This document shows positions 1 to 7,700 of a stretch of 51,253 nt of DNA, piece by piece. The translations under genes and the position numbers were made by a program. The notes under the pieces are model-generated. The model was not told the origin of the DNA. It saw only the letters and a list, made by a program, of their open reading frames with translations, and did not search any database. Source of the DNA: a virus; IMG/VR virus record IMGVR_UViG_3300031603_000005, positions 1 through 51,253 of that record, one strand, 5' to 3'. Numbering within the stretch: position 1 is the stretch's first letter; each line of letters opens with the position of its first letter.

Positions 1-6
1 TTTCAT
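1..6 (-). CDS. Start codon of an ORF that continues across the window ends
   Basis: Positions 6-1 read ATG AAA on the minus strand, preceded by GGTG about 8 nt upstream and GGAG further away. The frame runs off the left edge. It is the same frame as the open reading frame that begins at 51253, so the joined product would be a 48-residue cysteine-rich protein. Confidence 0.5.
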
Positions 7-35
7 ATTGTTTTCACCATCTCCAATGATTTTAT

Positions 36-119
36 TTAATCGGTCCCCCCAGGAGTAAACCCGCATTTCGGGCAAATTCGGGAATACGATTCAAGTTCCT
101 GATTGCACCTTTCATCCAG
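36..119 (-). other. Possible tiny zinc-knuckle ORF downstream of the 112-522 gene
   Basis: Two overlapping short frames occupy this stretch. One runs from an ATG at 115 to a stop at 32 and has 27 residues with no recognisable pattern. The other runs from a CTG at 119 to a stop at 36, contains a CPKCGF knuckle and looks more protein-like, but it lacks a normal start codon. I cannot decide which, if either, is translated. Confidence 0.25.
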
Positions 120-522
120 TGATTGGCCTAATTGGTTTTAGCCTATTAATTGCGTCTTCTAGCGAGATAAACCGGGTTACGCAAGATTCATTATCAGTAT
201 CGTCTAAATATTTTTTGAACATTAACCACATGCCAATTCTGCCGTTTTTGATCCCAGACTCAGCACATTTTATGGCGATTTCATTAACATCTCTGAGTGG
301 CACCATTACGCTGCCGTCATAGTACCGCTTGACTTCTCTATCCTTAATCTCTTCAGCGGTCAAAACTTTCGGCTCTGGTTCCACTATTTCCCAATTTTCA
401 GAAATAGCCTCTCCTAAATCTAACGATAAAAATTTTTTATGAGTAGGATTTTTTATTTCAAGCCCCTCTAACTTAAGAACATCACCTTTTTTTGATCGTG
501 CAAAGGCCGTTTGTAAATTCAT
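112..522 (-). CDS. Hypothetical early protein (136 aa)
   Basis: I do not recognise this protein. It begins with a short segment resembling the opening of many phage accessory proteins, then has a stretch ending in NWEIVEPEPK around residue 50, a charged linker, and a C-terminal region with a YYDGSVMVPL segment. There is no signal peptide, membrane helix or metal cluster. It is the last full gene before the left window edge, directly downstream of the RusA gene, so it belongs to the early block. Its function is unknown. Confidence 0.6.
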   Translation of the reverse strand: MNLQTAFARSKKGDVLKLEGLEIKNPTHKKFLSLDLGEAISENWEIVEPEPKVLTAEEIKDREVKRYYDGSVMVPLRDVNEIAIKCAESGIKNGRIGMWLMFKKYLDDTDNESCVTRFISLEDAINRLKPIRPITG

Positions 523-559
523 GATTAAAACCCCGTTTTTAAATTAATTATTAATTCCA

Positions 560-982
560 TTAAAAGCTCCTGAAAATTATTGCTCCACTTTCTCCCCAAA
601 TCTTATCCGTCCTATGCTTCCAAATATGGGAATCCTCTTTGCAGAGAGCATCTTGGAGCGACTTTTCTATGTTATCAATATCAGGCCGTTGCATGTGTGG
701 CTTACCTGACATTTCTAACCGTTTTTTATTCGACCACGATTTAGGCATTTTGATTATGAATATACAATCAAGTTTGTCTTTTAACTCAAGATTTAAAACG
801 TTGAATCTAAGTCTAATCTCATCTGCAAATGCTCTATATTTCACCACACAAGCTCTTTTTTGCCATTTATCGCGCTGTGTTTGCCGTGGCTTAGAGCATG
901 GATCAATATCAATTATTATCCACGTTCCAGCGCATATTTTGCAGATTTCGAATGGCTCGCATGAACATGTTTTTTTAGTCAC
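560..982 (-). CDS. rusA: RusA-like Holliday junction resolvase
   Basis: RusA-family nucleases are Mg2+-dependent dimers that cut Holliday junctions and branched DNA during phage recombination and before packaging. The family signature is visible near residues 99-118 as RPDIDNIEKSLQDALCKED, with the aspartates expected to bind metal. The 140-residue length fits the family. An N-terminal cysteine cluster (CSCEPFEICKIC, residues 6-17) is an unusual addition that may bind zinc. The start overlaps the upstream gene by 8 bases. The early block also encodes an annealing protein and an exonuclease, which gives it a near-complete recombination set. Confidence 0.8.
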   Translation of the reverse strand: MTKKTCSCEPFEICKICAGTWIIIDIDPCSKPRQTQRDKWQKRACVVKYRAFADEIRLRFNVLNLELKDKLDCIFIIKMPKSWSNKKRLEMSGKPHMQRPDIDNIEKSLQDALCKEDSHIWKHRTDKIWGESGAIIFRSF

Positions 983-1379
983 AATCTAAACCATGAGATT
1001 TTTTGCAGGCGTCCCAGCCTGAAGTATAACGTCTATCCTCCAGAAATGCGCCAGCTATATTCCAATATTTTTTATACCCTGCCCACGATTCATCACATGT
1101 TTTTGTCCCAACGTGCCTTAATTTCTGGTTTTCTTCTCCGGCCTTGAATGCTATTTCTATATCTTCAACTTGCCAGAATGATTTATCTGCATACTGTTTA
1201 ACCGGGTAAGCTCCTTTTAAATATTCGTCAGCAGTAACCGGATATTTTACTTCTTCAATCCAGCCCAATTCATGCAAATGCTCATGCCAACAATCAAGAA
1301 TTTCACCATCTCTTTTTAACAGATCAGACCTTATCCATCTTTTCATCTCATTTGGAATTACTAATTTATATTTCTTCAT
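975..1379 (-). CDS. Hypothetical protein (134 aa)
   Basis: A soluble protein of 134 residues, rich in Trp, Lys and Glu, with no motif I recognise. It has a mildly basic N-terminus, a repeated WHEHLHELGW-type segment near residue 31, and cysteines and histidines only in its last 15 residues (CKKSHGLDCD). It overlaps the RusA gene by 8 bases, so the two are translationally coupled. Function unknown. Confidence 0.65.
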   Translation of the reverse strand: MKKYKLVIPNEMKRWIRSDLLKRDGEILDCWHEHLHELGWIEEVKYPVTADEYLKGAYPVKQYADKSFWQVEDIEIAFKAGEENQKLRHVGTKTCDESWAGYKKYWNIAGAFLEDRRYTSGWDACKKSHGLDCD

Positions 1380-1394
1380 TTTTCCTCACTTTAA

Positions 1395-1787
1395 TTAAAC
1401 GTTTGAATCCAAATATTCAAGGCACATCGCTTCTGCCGACTCTTCCATTTCTGCACATGCGATTTCATCATATCCGTTCATAAAATTATCAAGCTCTTCG
1501 GCCTCGTCAGCATCGCAACCATACAAGCAAGCAAAGCTCATTTCATAACCGCTGTACGCTTTTATATTGTCTAACCGGTCTGATGATTGAAAAACAATAT
1601 GGAATTTTTTGGTTTCGCCTTTTTCGTTCGTGGCTTCAATGTCAAACTGCACTTCAAAACCGGCGACTCCTTTTTTCGTTTCATAGCTACATCCTTGACC
1701 AAAAATGGAAACTATCTTTGCATTGTCCGTGAATGTTTCAGTGTTGATGATTTTGATTGAGTTTGTGTATTTCATTTCTGGATTCAT
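1395..1787 (-). CDS. Hypothetical acidic protein (130 aa)
   Basis: The start at 1787 is supported by GGAG six bases upstream. The N-terminal two thirds look beta-rich, with alternating hydrophobic residues around VAGFEVQFDIEATN. The C-terminal third is strongly acidic and ends in an EEL/EMEESAEAM helix. No known domain is recognised. An acidic, possibly DNA-mimic-like tail is only a compositional remark. It lies in the early block of small accessory genes. Confidence 0.65.
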   Translation of the reverse strand: MNPEMKYTNSIKIINTETFTDNAKIVSIFGQGCSYETKKGVAGFEVQFDIEATNEKGETKKFHIVFQSSDRLDNIKAYSGYEMSFACLYGCDADEAEELDNFMNGYDEIACAEMEESAEAMCLEYLDSNV

Positions 1788-1829
1788 TTTGATTCTCCGG
1801 TTTGAGTTTTTAAGTATTTAATGCATTTT

Positions 1830-2021
1830 TTATTTAAGTGATTTTGGAGTTTCCCCGCATTTATGGAAGTCTGTTGTAAGCACATCAATAAGCCCGTTGA
1901 AATCTACAGGATAGAATTTTCCTTTTTTAGACCTTACAAAAACAATCTCAGAACCGCATCTTTTACATTTTTTTATTCTATTTGAGTCTTGATTTTGTAA
2001 ATCTAATTTTGACCAGCCCAT
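1830..2021 (-). CDS. Small zinc-knuckle protein (63 aa)
   Basis: A single CKRCG knuckle at residues 18-22, followed by a beta-like segment (FVRSKKGKFYPVDF), and a second Cys/His pair (HKCGE) near the C-terminus. Together these could bind one zinc ion. GGGA precedes the ATG. It is one of many small zinc-ribbon proteins in the early block. Its role is unknown. Confidence 0.6.
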   Translation of the reverse strand: MGWSKLDLQNQDSNRIKKCKRCGSEIVFVRSKKGKFYPVDFNGLIDVLTTDFHKCGETPKSLK

Positions 2022-2066
2022 TTTATTCCCAGGTTTGAGTGTGTGCTGGTTGCCCAGCTTTTTGTT

Positions 2067-2396
2067 TTAGATCATTCCAAAAAGTTCTTCAACTTCTTCC
2101 GAGTCTGACAAGTCATATGTGCATTCCCTTTCAAAATTCATGATTGATTCGTCATCCCATGGAAAATCTGAAGCGTCTTCATTTTTATCGTAGTTCTCAA
2201 CATCGTCGAAATTCCAAGTTACTTTTCCGTACTGTGCAAAACCTTTTTCAATTTTAACAGCCTGAGCTACCCAAGTCCTATCTTCGTTAATTCTGCATCC
2301 GTGCACTGCATTGTGGACGATGTGAATGTTTTCACCGAATTTTCCATTCTTTTCTGACAGTTTTTCGATTTTGTTGACGAGTTGTTGCTTTTCCAT
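2067..2396 (-). CDS. Hypothetical acidic protein (109 aa)
   Basis: I start it at the ATG at 2396, seven bases after GGAG. A longer frame to 2483 has no ribosome site and runs into the previous gene. The product begins with a short Lys-rich helix, has a central beta-like part (IHIVHNAVHGCR, TWVAQAVKIEKG), and ends in a long acidic tail with many Asp and Glu. Function unknown. Confidence 0.6.
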   Translation of the reverse strand: MEKQQLVNKIEKLSEKNGKFGENIHIVHNAVHGCRINEDRTWVAQAVKIEKGFAQYGKVTWNFDDVENYDKNEDASDFPWDDESIMNFERECTYDLSDSEEVEELFGMI

Positions 2397-2451
2397 TTTA
2401 ATTCTCCGGGTTTTGGTTTGAGTGTGTGCCGGTTGCCCGGCTGGGTTAATG

Positions 2452-2733
2452 TTAGAATTTACGTGCTGCCGCTGATTTGGCATCTCTTAAATTAGTATAT
2501 GTGCCCAATTTATTACATTCCATATCATAAATTTTCCAACCGTTAGCTTTATTATTAATTATGTTTTTAACTATCTGGCCAACTTGCACGGTTTTATTAA
2601 ATATTTGGTATGATGTGTAGTTGCCTTGTTTTATTTGTTTTAGGTTCATTTGATTCTTCAGTTGAAAAGTTAAGCCACCGACTCTTTTTAGTGGCTTGTC
2701 ATTAGTTTGTATTGTTCCAATCCAATTTTTCAT
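2452..2733 (-). CDS. Hypothetical small basic protein (93 aa)
   Basis: A small basic protein whose C-terminal half (GWKIYDMECNKLGTYTNLRD) resembles compact alpha/beta folds of phage early proteins, but I cannot assign it. The ATG at 2733 lies five bases after the upstream stop. An internal ATG at 2649 also has a weak AG-rich site, so the start is uncertain. Confidence 0.5.
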   Translation of the reverse strand: MKNWIGTIQTNDKPLKRVGGLTFQLKNQMNLKQIKQGNYTSYQIFNKTVQVGQIVKNIINNKANGWKIYDMECNKLGTYTNLRDAKSAAARKF

Positions 2734-2737
2734 TTTA

Positions 2738-2950
2738 TTAAATACTTGCTAAAAGGTAATTAGCCGCGTGCCATCTGTTCAGCTCTGTATGAATTGGGTG
2801 AACCAAGTTTGAATGAATATCAAATGATTCCCATTTCCCGTCAAATCCATGTACATAACCGATCAAGCCGTTATCGTTTGTTACTTCGTATTCTTTTGTT
2901 CCAACTTTTTTCAATTTCAGGTTTTTTTTAAGTTCGATTTTACAAGACAT
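2738..2950 (-). CDS. Hypothetical protein (70 aa)
   Basis: The ATG at 2950 is preceded by a clear AAGGA site. The protein looks like a small beta-rich domain with a repeated pattern of short strands (YEVTNDNGLIGYVHGFDGKW). No metal site or membrane helix. The hairpin at 2976-3002 lies in its leader. Its layout resembles that of the next gene downstream (2452-2733), so the two may share a fold. Confidence 0.6.
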   Translation of the reverse strand: MSCKIELKKNLKLKKVGTKEYEVTNDNGLIGYVHGFDGKWESFDIHSNLVHPIHTELNRWHAANYLLASI

Positions 2951-2975
2951 TTGATTTTCCTTTTTGAGAGTTTTT

Positions 2976-3002
2976 GATTAGTTTCTTTAACCTGAACTAA
3001 TC
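2976..3002. repeat. Inverted repeat in the leader of the 2738-2950 gene
   Basis: GATTAGTT (2976-2983) and AACTAATC (2995-3002) are perfect inverted arms with an 11-base loop, and flanking TGAG/CTCA bases extend the symmetry. Neither strand has a following T run, so this is more likely an operator or an RNA hairpin in the leader than a terminator. Confidence 0.5.
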
Positions 3003-3011
3003 ATCTCAATT

Positions 3012-3290
3012 TTAATCATTGTTGTCAAGTAAATTCTTTAGTCTTACCTCATTTATTTTATTATTAATCAAAGCCTTTATTGACAGGTGTCTTCGGATAT
3101 TTTTCGGTGGATCTATCAAACTTTTTTTAAACTCTGACCGCGATGCGTGTGTTAATTCAGGCGTTAATTCTGCAAAATATTTCCTACCCTCTTTTGTACC
3201 AAGGAAATTCTTGATTTGTTCGTTAATTACCGGTTTTCCCGTTTTTGTTTCACTGTCATACCGTTTGTCCCAATTTTTATTATCACCCAT
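3012..3290 (-). CDS. Hypothetical basic protein (92 aa)
   Basis: The ATG at 3290 follows an AAGGG site and lies just after the stop of the upstream winged-helix gene. An upstream in-frame start at 3329 would overlap that gene. The product is basic and predicted helical, with a C-terminal segment (RRHLSIKALINNKINEVR) that could contact nucleic acid. It is probably co-expressed with the upstream DNA-binding protein. Confidence 0.55.
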   Translation of the reverse strand: MGDNKNWDKRYDSETKTGKPVINEQIKNFLGTKEGRKYFAELTPELTHASRSEFKKSLIDPPKNIRRHLSIKALINNKINEVRLKNLLDNND

Positions 3291-3297
3291 TTTTCCC

Positions 3298-3591
3298 TTA
3301 ATTAAATATTGATTTATAGTTGAACTCAAACCCGCCGGACTTATTCGGCAATTTTTCCCGGATTAAATACCCTTTGTCGTACAATTTTCTGAGCTGAGTT
3401 GATGCGTTTTGAAGGCTTATGGTGTGATGCATTATTAAACCGTCCGTAAATTCTGATAAGCTTGATGAAGTAATACCACCGCCAAACTCGGTCGCTAAAT
3501 ACATAATTTTTACTTGTTGTTCTGACAATAATAATTGTCTGATTGTTTTATGATTTTCGAATATTACTTTTCTTAAATTTTTGTCGTTCAT
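3298..3591 (-). CDS. Winged-helix DNA-binding protein (97 aa)
   Basis: Residues 18-95 read as a compact winged helix-turn-helix: a first helix (SEQQVKIMYLATEF), a helix-turn-helix with the recognition helix around SLQNASTQLRKLYDKG, then a wing (YLIREKLPNKSGGFEF). This is the general layout of MarR/IclR-like regulators. AGGAAAAA precedes the ATG. It may regulate phage early genes, but its target cannot be read from sequence. Confidence 0.6.
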   Translation of the reverse strand: MNDKNLRKVIFENHKTIRQLLLSEQQVKIMYLATEFGGGITSSSLSEFTDGLIMHHTISLQNASTQLRKLYDKGYLIREKLPNKSGGFEFNYKSIFN

Positions 3592-3601
3592 TTTTTCCTG
3601 T

Positions 3602-3826
3602 TTAGATTATAAATTTGGCATGATTTGCGTAAGCCATCAGTCCACGTTTTCGATTACCCCCGTTTACTTTGATATAAAGCGCTGCTTTGCTTTCTACATC
3701 ATCTACAAACCGGTTTAAAGCCGTAGATTTTATCAAACCGATTGTATGAATTCTGAATAATCCTTTTTCGTAGACTGCAGGACTTAATTTTTTCCAGCCT
3801 GGACCTGGTTTATATTTTTCTTTCAT
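3602..3826 (-). CDS. Hypothetical small basic protein (74 aa)
   Basis: I place the start at the ATG at 3826, which follows GAGGTG and overlaps the stop of the upstream small gene as ATGA. The N-terminus carries a PGPGWKKL segment, a pattern seen in small phage and plasmid proteins of unknown function. The remainder has alternating basic and hydrophobic residues. No specific role can be given. Confidence 0.55.
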   Translation of the reverse strand: MKEKYKPGPGWKKLSPAVYEKGLFRIHTIGLIKSTALNRFVDDVESKAALYIKVNGGNRKRGLMAYANHAKFII

Positions 3827-3999
3827 TTCACCTCTGAAGCAATCCACATTCCGGATTTTACCGTTTTTCCATTTAGCCTGACATTCATAGCTAATATCCT
3901 AGCCAACTTATTTGTAATTTCACCCACATCGCCTGAATCACCTTCCCAAAATACAGAATTCCCGAGTATTTTGTTTTTAATTTCTACTTTAATTTTCAT
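3823..3999 (-). CDS. Small hypothetical protein (58 aa)
   Basis: A short frame that fills the gap between two genes. It runs from ATG at 3999 to TGA at 3823 and shares ATGA with the next gene. The protein begins MKIKVEIKNKILGNSVFW and is lysine-rich, with a predicted strand-helix-strand pattern (KLARILAMNVRLNGKTV). The tight coupling and sensible composition support translation. Function unknown. Confidence 0.6.
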   Translation of the reverse strand: MKIKVEIKNKILGNSVFWEGDSGDVGEITNKLARILAMNVRLNGKTVKSGMWIASEVK

Positions 4000-4013
4000 T
4001 TTAAAAACCTATT

Positions 4014-4349
4014 TTAATAATTTACTAACGGACCACACGGATAAATTGGAACTTGCAGCATTGGATCATCTTTATCAAGCGGTTTTTCATGGCCGCAATC
4101 GATGCACCGCCATTTCGTAAAACAGACGGGATGAGTGCATGTTTTTTCATATTTGTGAGCTGATCCATTCAGGCAATCGGCTTTTTTTGGTTCGTAATGA
4201 AAATTAATTGACGTGCTGAAAATAAAACTTTTCATACAATCTGGATTCTCACATTCGGCTTCTTCCCAAATATCCTCAGTGCAGCCGAAACCGTCTGAGT
4301 TGTCGATTTCCTGTGGGTGATTGCAGTACGGACATGTTATATTATTCAT
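4014..4349 (-). CDS. Double zinc-ribbon protein (111 aa)
   Basis: The ATG at 4349 follows AAGGA and begins directly with a zinc ribbon (CPYC at residues 6-9, partner CENPDC near 33). A second cysteine-histidine cluster (HKYEKTCTH, CIDCGH) occupies the C-terminal half. Such proteins usually bind nucleic acid or another protein. It lies between small accessory genes upstream of the HNH protein. Its exact role is unknown. Confidence 0.6.
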   Translation of the reverse strand: MNNITCPYCNHPQEIDNSDGFGCTEDIWEEAECENPDCMKSFIFSTSINFHYEPKKADCLNGSAHKYEKTCTHPVCFTKWRCIDCGHEKPLDKDDPMLQVPIYPCGPLVNY

Positions 4350-4380
4350 TTTAAATCCTTTTTGAATATCCAACTGTTTT

Positions 4381-4575
4381 TTACCTTATTTTTGACGGTA
4401 TTTTTTCGCCATAATTACTCGATAAATCATTAAGAACATTTGTAAACGTTTTAGACAAATCAATTTGATTTTGTTTGTGTGCAAATATTTTAATAATTAT
4501 ATCGCATTCATTCGGGTTATTTTTACAAACTTTTTTAACCTCGTTTACTGCATGTACCCTTTCTTTTTTATTCAT
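4381..4575 (-). CDS. Small helical protein (64 aa)
   Basis: A predicted all-helical protein of 64 residues with two cysteines in the first third (VCKNNPNECDIIIKIF) and a Lys/Asp-rich surface. No family recognised. It sits directly downstream of the HNH gene in the early block. Confidence 0.5.
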   Translation of the reverse strand: MNKKERVHAVNEVKKVCKNNPNECDIIIKIFAHKQNQIDLSKTFTNVLNDLSSNYGEKIPSKIR

Positions 4576-4619
4576 ATATTTTCAATTATTAAAAGTTTGG
4601 TGGTTCCTGCTGGCAAAGA

Positions 4620-4961
4620 TTAGCGAATTTTTTTACAAAATTTCCAAAGATCCTCGTATGGCGGAAGGTTTAATTTATTTTTTAATTCTCTGTAAAACCG
4701 TTTTCTAACTAAACCCCTGTATGTTTTATCACAGCACATTTTTTCAGAATGTGTTTTTTTATGGCACTCAGCGCAATATGTGATTATTAATTTATCACTG
4801 TATTCCCACGGTTCTAATCCATAAATATATTCTTTATGGTGAATATGTAGCTCTTTTTCTTTTTCCCCACATTTTTGACATTCCCAATTATCCCTATTGA
4901 ATATTTCTAATCTTTTCTTTTGCCACCTTGGATCTCTTAATTTTTCAGAATATGAAACCAT
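4620..4961 (-). CDS. HNH endonuclease-like protein (113 aa)
   Basis: HNH proteins cut or nick DNA through a beta-beta-alpha metal finger. The features visible are ECQKCG near residue 28, the catalytic HIHHKEYIYG near 44, and CAECHKKTH at 67-75, which complete the zinc and HNH sites. AAGG precedes the ATG. It lies directly downstream of the DnaB helicase, so it may work in replication or recombination, but HNH genes are also often mobile. The family assignment is firm and the role is open. Confidence 0.8.
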   Translation of the reverse strand: MVSYSEKLRDPRWQKKRLEIFNRDNWECQKCGEKEKELHIHHKEYIYGLEPWEYSDKLIITYCAECHKKTHSEKMCCDKTYRGLVRKRFYRELKNKLNLPPYEDLWKFCKKIR

Positions 4962-4975
4962 TTTAAAACCTTTTA

Positions 4976-6316
4976 TTAAGCGTAATTGTTACTTGAACAA
5001 TTCTCAAAACGGTTATACTCACCTTTAAATCTTAAAAATATAGTACCAGTACCACCGTTTCTGTGTTTATCAATATTTATTTCGGCTATCCCCTTATCCT
5101 GTGACTCTTCATCATAAAACTCATCCCGGTAAATAAATATCAAAATATCAGTGTCATGCTCAATTGATGCAGACTCCCTTAAATCTGACCTGATAGGACG
5201 TTTATTTTTCCTTTTCCGTGGGTCCCTGTTAAGTTGAGATAGCTGTATAATTGGAATATCTAAATCTTTAGCAGTTCTTTTGATTGACCTTGAAACGTAA
5301 GCAATTTCCTGTTCTCTGTTTGATTTTCCCTGACATTCAACCAACTGGAGATAGTCAATTACCCCTAGGCACAAACCCCCTTCGACATTTCTATGTTGAT
5401 ACTTCATCTCATGTATCATTTGATCGATTGATACCACTGAGTCATTCATCAATATATTACTTTTAGAAATCTTACTAGCGGCCTTATATACATCGTCAGA
5501 CTCTCTTTGGCTCAATTTCCCATTCATATAATTCGTGGCGTCAACCTTTCCGGATGAACAAATAATCCTGTCTGATAATTGGAAGTTTGCCATTTCCCTT
5601 GAAAATATAATGGTTGCCCGTTTCTCTTCAGATCGTCTGTATATATTTTCAACAATATTTAAGGCGAATGTTGTTTTCCCTACCCCTGAGTCAGCGGCGA
5701 TTGTAATAACATTCGGAGCTATTAACCCAGATATTATCTTGTCTAAATCATAAAATCCAGTAGGGACCCCGACAGTTTCATATTTATTATCAACCCTGAC
5801 ATCCAATTTTAACATGCTCTCTCTTACTGCTGACTTTATATTTACGGTAGATTTTTTACTCATCACTTTTGATAAATCACTTATTTTTGTTTCGGCTTCA
5901 ATAAGTAAATCTGACAGTCCTTGCTCTGGGTCCCTTGCTTTTCTTCCAATATCACATGAAACCCTGATAAGTTCACGCAACATTGAATCTTCTTTGATCA
6001 ACTTTGAATAATAAACTATATTACCCGCAGATGGTGCTGATTCTGCCAAATCTGCAAGATATTGATACCCGCCTGTTTCATCTAGTTCACTTTTTGATTT
6101 AAGATTTGCGCCAATTGTAAGCTCATCTACAGGATCATCCTTATCAAATAACTCAATGATAGCTCTGTATATTCTTTGATGTGATTCATTATAGAAACAT
6201 TCTGCTGACAGTATTCCGGTTACTGATACGATTAAATCATTATCAATTATTAATGATCCTAATACCGCCTGTTCAGCTTCTATTTTGTGAGGGATTAAAC
6301 TCTGTTTATCAATCAT
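4976..6316 (-). CDS. dnaB: Replicative DNA helicase, DnaB family
   Basis: This hexameric 5'-3' helicase unwinds the phage fork. The N-terminal DnaB domain begins IPHKIEAEQAVLGSL. The RecA-like core has GVPTGF at about 183, Walker A GVGKT at 211-215, a Walker B region ending VIDYLQLV, and the SQLNR sensor. The length (446 aa) is normal. I start it at the ATG at 6316, which overlaps the stop of the replication protein gene as ATGA and has GGAG upstream. The longer frame to 6394 encodes an unrelated leader. Pairing with the initiator-like gene is the classic phage replication layout. Confidence 0.92.
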   Translation of the reverse strand: MIDKQSLIPHKIEAEQAVLGSLIIDNDLIVSVTGILSAECFYNESHQRIYRAIIELFDKDDPVDELTIGANLKSKSELDETGGYQYLADLAESAPSAGNIVYYSKLIKEDSMLRELIRVSCDIGRKARDPEQGLSDLLIEAETKISDLSKVMSKKSTVNIKSAVRESMLKLDVRVDNKYETVGVPTGFYDLDKIISGLIAPNVITIAADSGVGKTTFALNIVENIYRRSEEKRATIIFSREMANFQLSDRIICSSGKVDATNYMNGKLSQRESDDVYKAASKISKSNILMNDSVVSIDQMIHEMKYQHRNVEGGLCLGVIDYLQLVECQGKSNREQEIAYVSRSIKRTAKDLDIPIIQLSQLNRDPRKRKNKRPIRSDLRESASIEHDTDILIFIYRDEFYDEESQDKGIAEINIDKHRNGGTGTIFLRFKGEYNRFENCSSNNYA

Positions 6317-7098
6317 AATTTGAACTTCTCCGCTGTTTTTTGTGCTCTTCTTTGAGCTTGCGCTTTTCCATCGTCCTGAGTGACTCCACTGCAATTTAAA
6401 AATATCGTTGTGAAATGTTCCCTTAGTTTGTTAGGTGATCTCAAATTAGGAATCCATGAAAATTTATCTGTCTCATTAATTGGGTCATGAGCATAATCTA
6501 TTACTTTCCTAATATCGTCTTTGTTCCTTTTATCGATTCTAAGTATCTTGTCAATTTCTGAGCTCCAACTTTGAAAATTAGGTTTTTTATTATTAGGGTC
6601 CGATTTTAAAAGAACACTAAAAAGGTATTTTGCTATTTTCATTTCAAGCGACTCGTCAGAAAATTTATTTTCAGACTTAGGGCTATTGTTTAATTCTTCT
6701 TTCTTCTTTCTTTCTTTCTTGTTAGTGTTCACTCGTTGTTCACTCGTTGTTCGTTCGTTGTTCACTCGTTGTTCACTTGTCTGGTAGTTATCCCAATTAA
6801 GCACCGTGACTATTCGGCTCTGGCGGTTTGTTCGTTGTTCGATCATGTGGCACTTTTCAAAAAACTTTAGCGATCTTTGTATTTTACTTTCGTTTATTTT
6901 TAAGTCAGCACTTAGTTTTTTTCTACCTGTTATTAATTCACCTGGGTTAAGTGTTATTTCGTCCCCTCCCCAATTAACATTGTATGGAAACTTTGTTGCT
7001 TTTATAAGGAGATGTACCCATAAATGAACCATTTCTGAATCCTTGTATATTGAACTTTTGTCTATTTTTTCATACAGTTTAATCCATCTATCACCCAT
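6313..7098 (-). CDS. Phage replication initiator / replisome organizer-like protein
   Basis: The N-terminal 100 residues form a winged-helix domain typical of phage replisome organizers (MGDRWIKLYEKIDKSSIY, then KLSADLKINESKIQRSLKFF). Residues about 108-135 are a low-complexity linker with repeated SEQRVNNERT units, followed by a Lys/Glu run. The C-terminal domain ends near the DnaB gene. Its role is to bind the origin and load DnaB. The linker is encoded by 11-bp DNA iterons that may themselves be the origin. The ATGA overlap couples it to dnaB. Confidence 0.75.
   Translation of the reverse strand: MGDRWIKLYEKIDKSSIYKDSEMVHLWVHLLIKATKFPYNVNWGGDEITLNPGELITGRKKLSADLKINESKIQRSLKFFEKCHMIEQRTNRQSRIVTVLNWDNYQTSEQRVNNERTTSEQRVNTNKKERKKKEELNNSPKSENKFSDESLEMKIAKYLFSVLLKSDPNNKKPNFQSWSSEIDKILRIDKRNKDDIRKVIDYAHDPINETDKFSWIPNLRSPNKLREHFTTIFLNCSGVTQDDGKAQAQRRAQKTAEKFKL
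6694..6720. repeat. 27-nt pure polypyrimidine tract (plus strand)
   Basis: All 27 bases are T or C on the plus strand, with TTC/TTTC units; the minus strand is all purine. It lies beside the iteron block, within the replication protein gene, where it encodes the Lys/Glu linker. Such tracts can unwind or form triplex structures. Confidence 0.8.
6730..6773. repeat. Four 11-bp tandem iterons inside the replication gene
   Basis: CACTCGTTGTT occurs at 6730-6740, 6741-6751 and 6763-6773, with a two-base variant at 6752-6762 and a decayed partial copy after 6774. The 11-bp period is close to one DNA turn, so bound proteins would line up on one face. As in lambda O, iterons within the initiator gene are a plausible replication origin. 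That role is inferred. Confidence 0.7.
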
Positions 7099-7107
7099 GA
7101 CAACCCC

Positions 7108-7233
7108 TTATTTATTCTTTTCTTTTCTGGGGATGTCCCACTTAGGGTTTTTGCAATATGGGCAAGCCCTTGGCTTTGTTTCGATCCTTGGCGTCCATTC
7201 GTAACCACATCTTAAACATTTTAATTTTTTCAT
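7108..7233 (-). CDS. Tiny zinc-ribbon protein (41 aa)
   Basis: A 41-residue protein consisting of one zinc ribbon, with CLRCGYEW at residues 6-13 and CPYCKNPKW at 24-32. This is the standard small phage zinc-ribbon pattern. It is the first gene after the promoter at 7348-7376 and immediately precedes the replication protein gene. It could bind nucleic acid or a host polymerase. Function unknown. Confidence 0.7.
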   Translation of the reverse strand: MKKLKCLRCGYEWTPRIETKPRACPYCKNPKWDIPRKEKNK

Positions 7234-7347
7234 GCTTTCTATTTAAACCTTTAATTACTGTTTTAGTTAATAGATGTAATGTCTATTTTGAATAACAACT
7301 TTTAACATTGACCTGACTGAAAGTCGGTTTGTTGTGTTGTTATCATG

Positions 7348-7376
7348 ATTATCATTAAAAAATATAATAAAGTCAA
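7348..7376 (-). promoter_or_regulatory. Predicted sigma70-type promoter for the replication genes
   Basis: Minus-strand TTGACT (7376-7371), a 17-base spacer, and GATAAT (7353-7348). It sits in a 167-bp gap upstream of the zinc-ribbon and replication genes. The 8-bp palindrome ATCATGAT overlaps the -10, and a GACT-GAA-AGTC hairpin lies downstream; either could be an operator. Confidence 0.65.
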
Positions 7377-7400
7377 GCCCAAATCCAAACTTTATTCAAA

Positions 7401-7700
7401 TCAACCCCACATTCCATAAAATTCATACAGATCGATATTTAAACAGGTTTCTTTTTCAAAATCATCTTTGCCATCGTCTATTCGTTGCATCGTTTTACCG
7501 CTGCATAAATTATGATAAGCCCCGAAATTAAACCTTACTGGTTGGTTTACTTCCCAAATATCTGAATCAGTGTAGTTACCGACTAGTTCAGGGACTTTCC
7601 CGATATACCGTACGCAAGTAACTATTTTACCATAATTCTCCTTAACAACACCACCAACAATAACAGCTAGGCAACCAGGTTCTAAATTTGATCTCTTCAT
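7401..7700 (-). CDS. Hypothetical SH3/KOW-like protein (99 aa)
   Basis: The first 40 residues (GCLAVIVGGVVKENYGKIVTC) match the look of a KOW or SH3-like barrel with the hydrophobic-Gly pattern such domains show. The remainder has two conserved-looking cysteines and an aromatic C-terminus. It is the last gene before the replication promoter. A nucleic-acid or protein-binding role is a guess from the fold. Confidence 0.55.
   Translation of the reverse strand: MKRSNLEPGCLAVIVGGVVKENYGKIVTCVRYIGKVPELVGNYTDSDIWEVNQPVRFNFGAYHNLCSGKTMQRIDDGKDDFEKETCLNIDLYEFYGMWG

Noticed and set aside
112-522. Anti-Thoeris Tad2/DUF2829 assignment
   Set aside because: The opening and NWEIVE segment recall such proteins but the conserved Gly-Trp core is missing.
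6730-6773. CRISPR array
   Set aside because: The units are only 11 bp and tandem without spacers.
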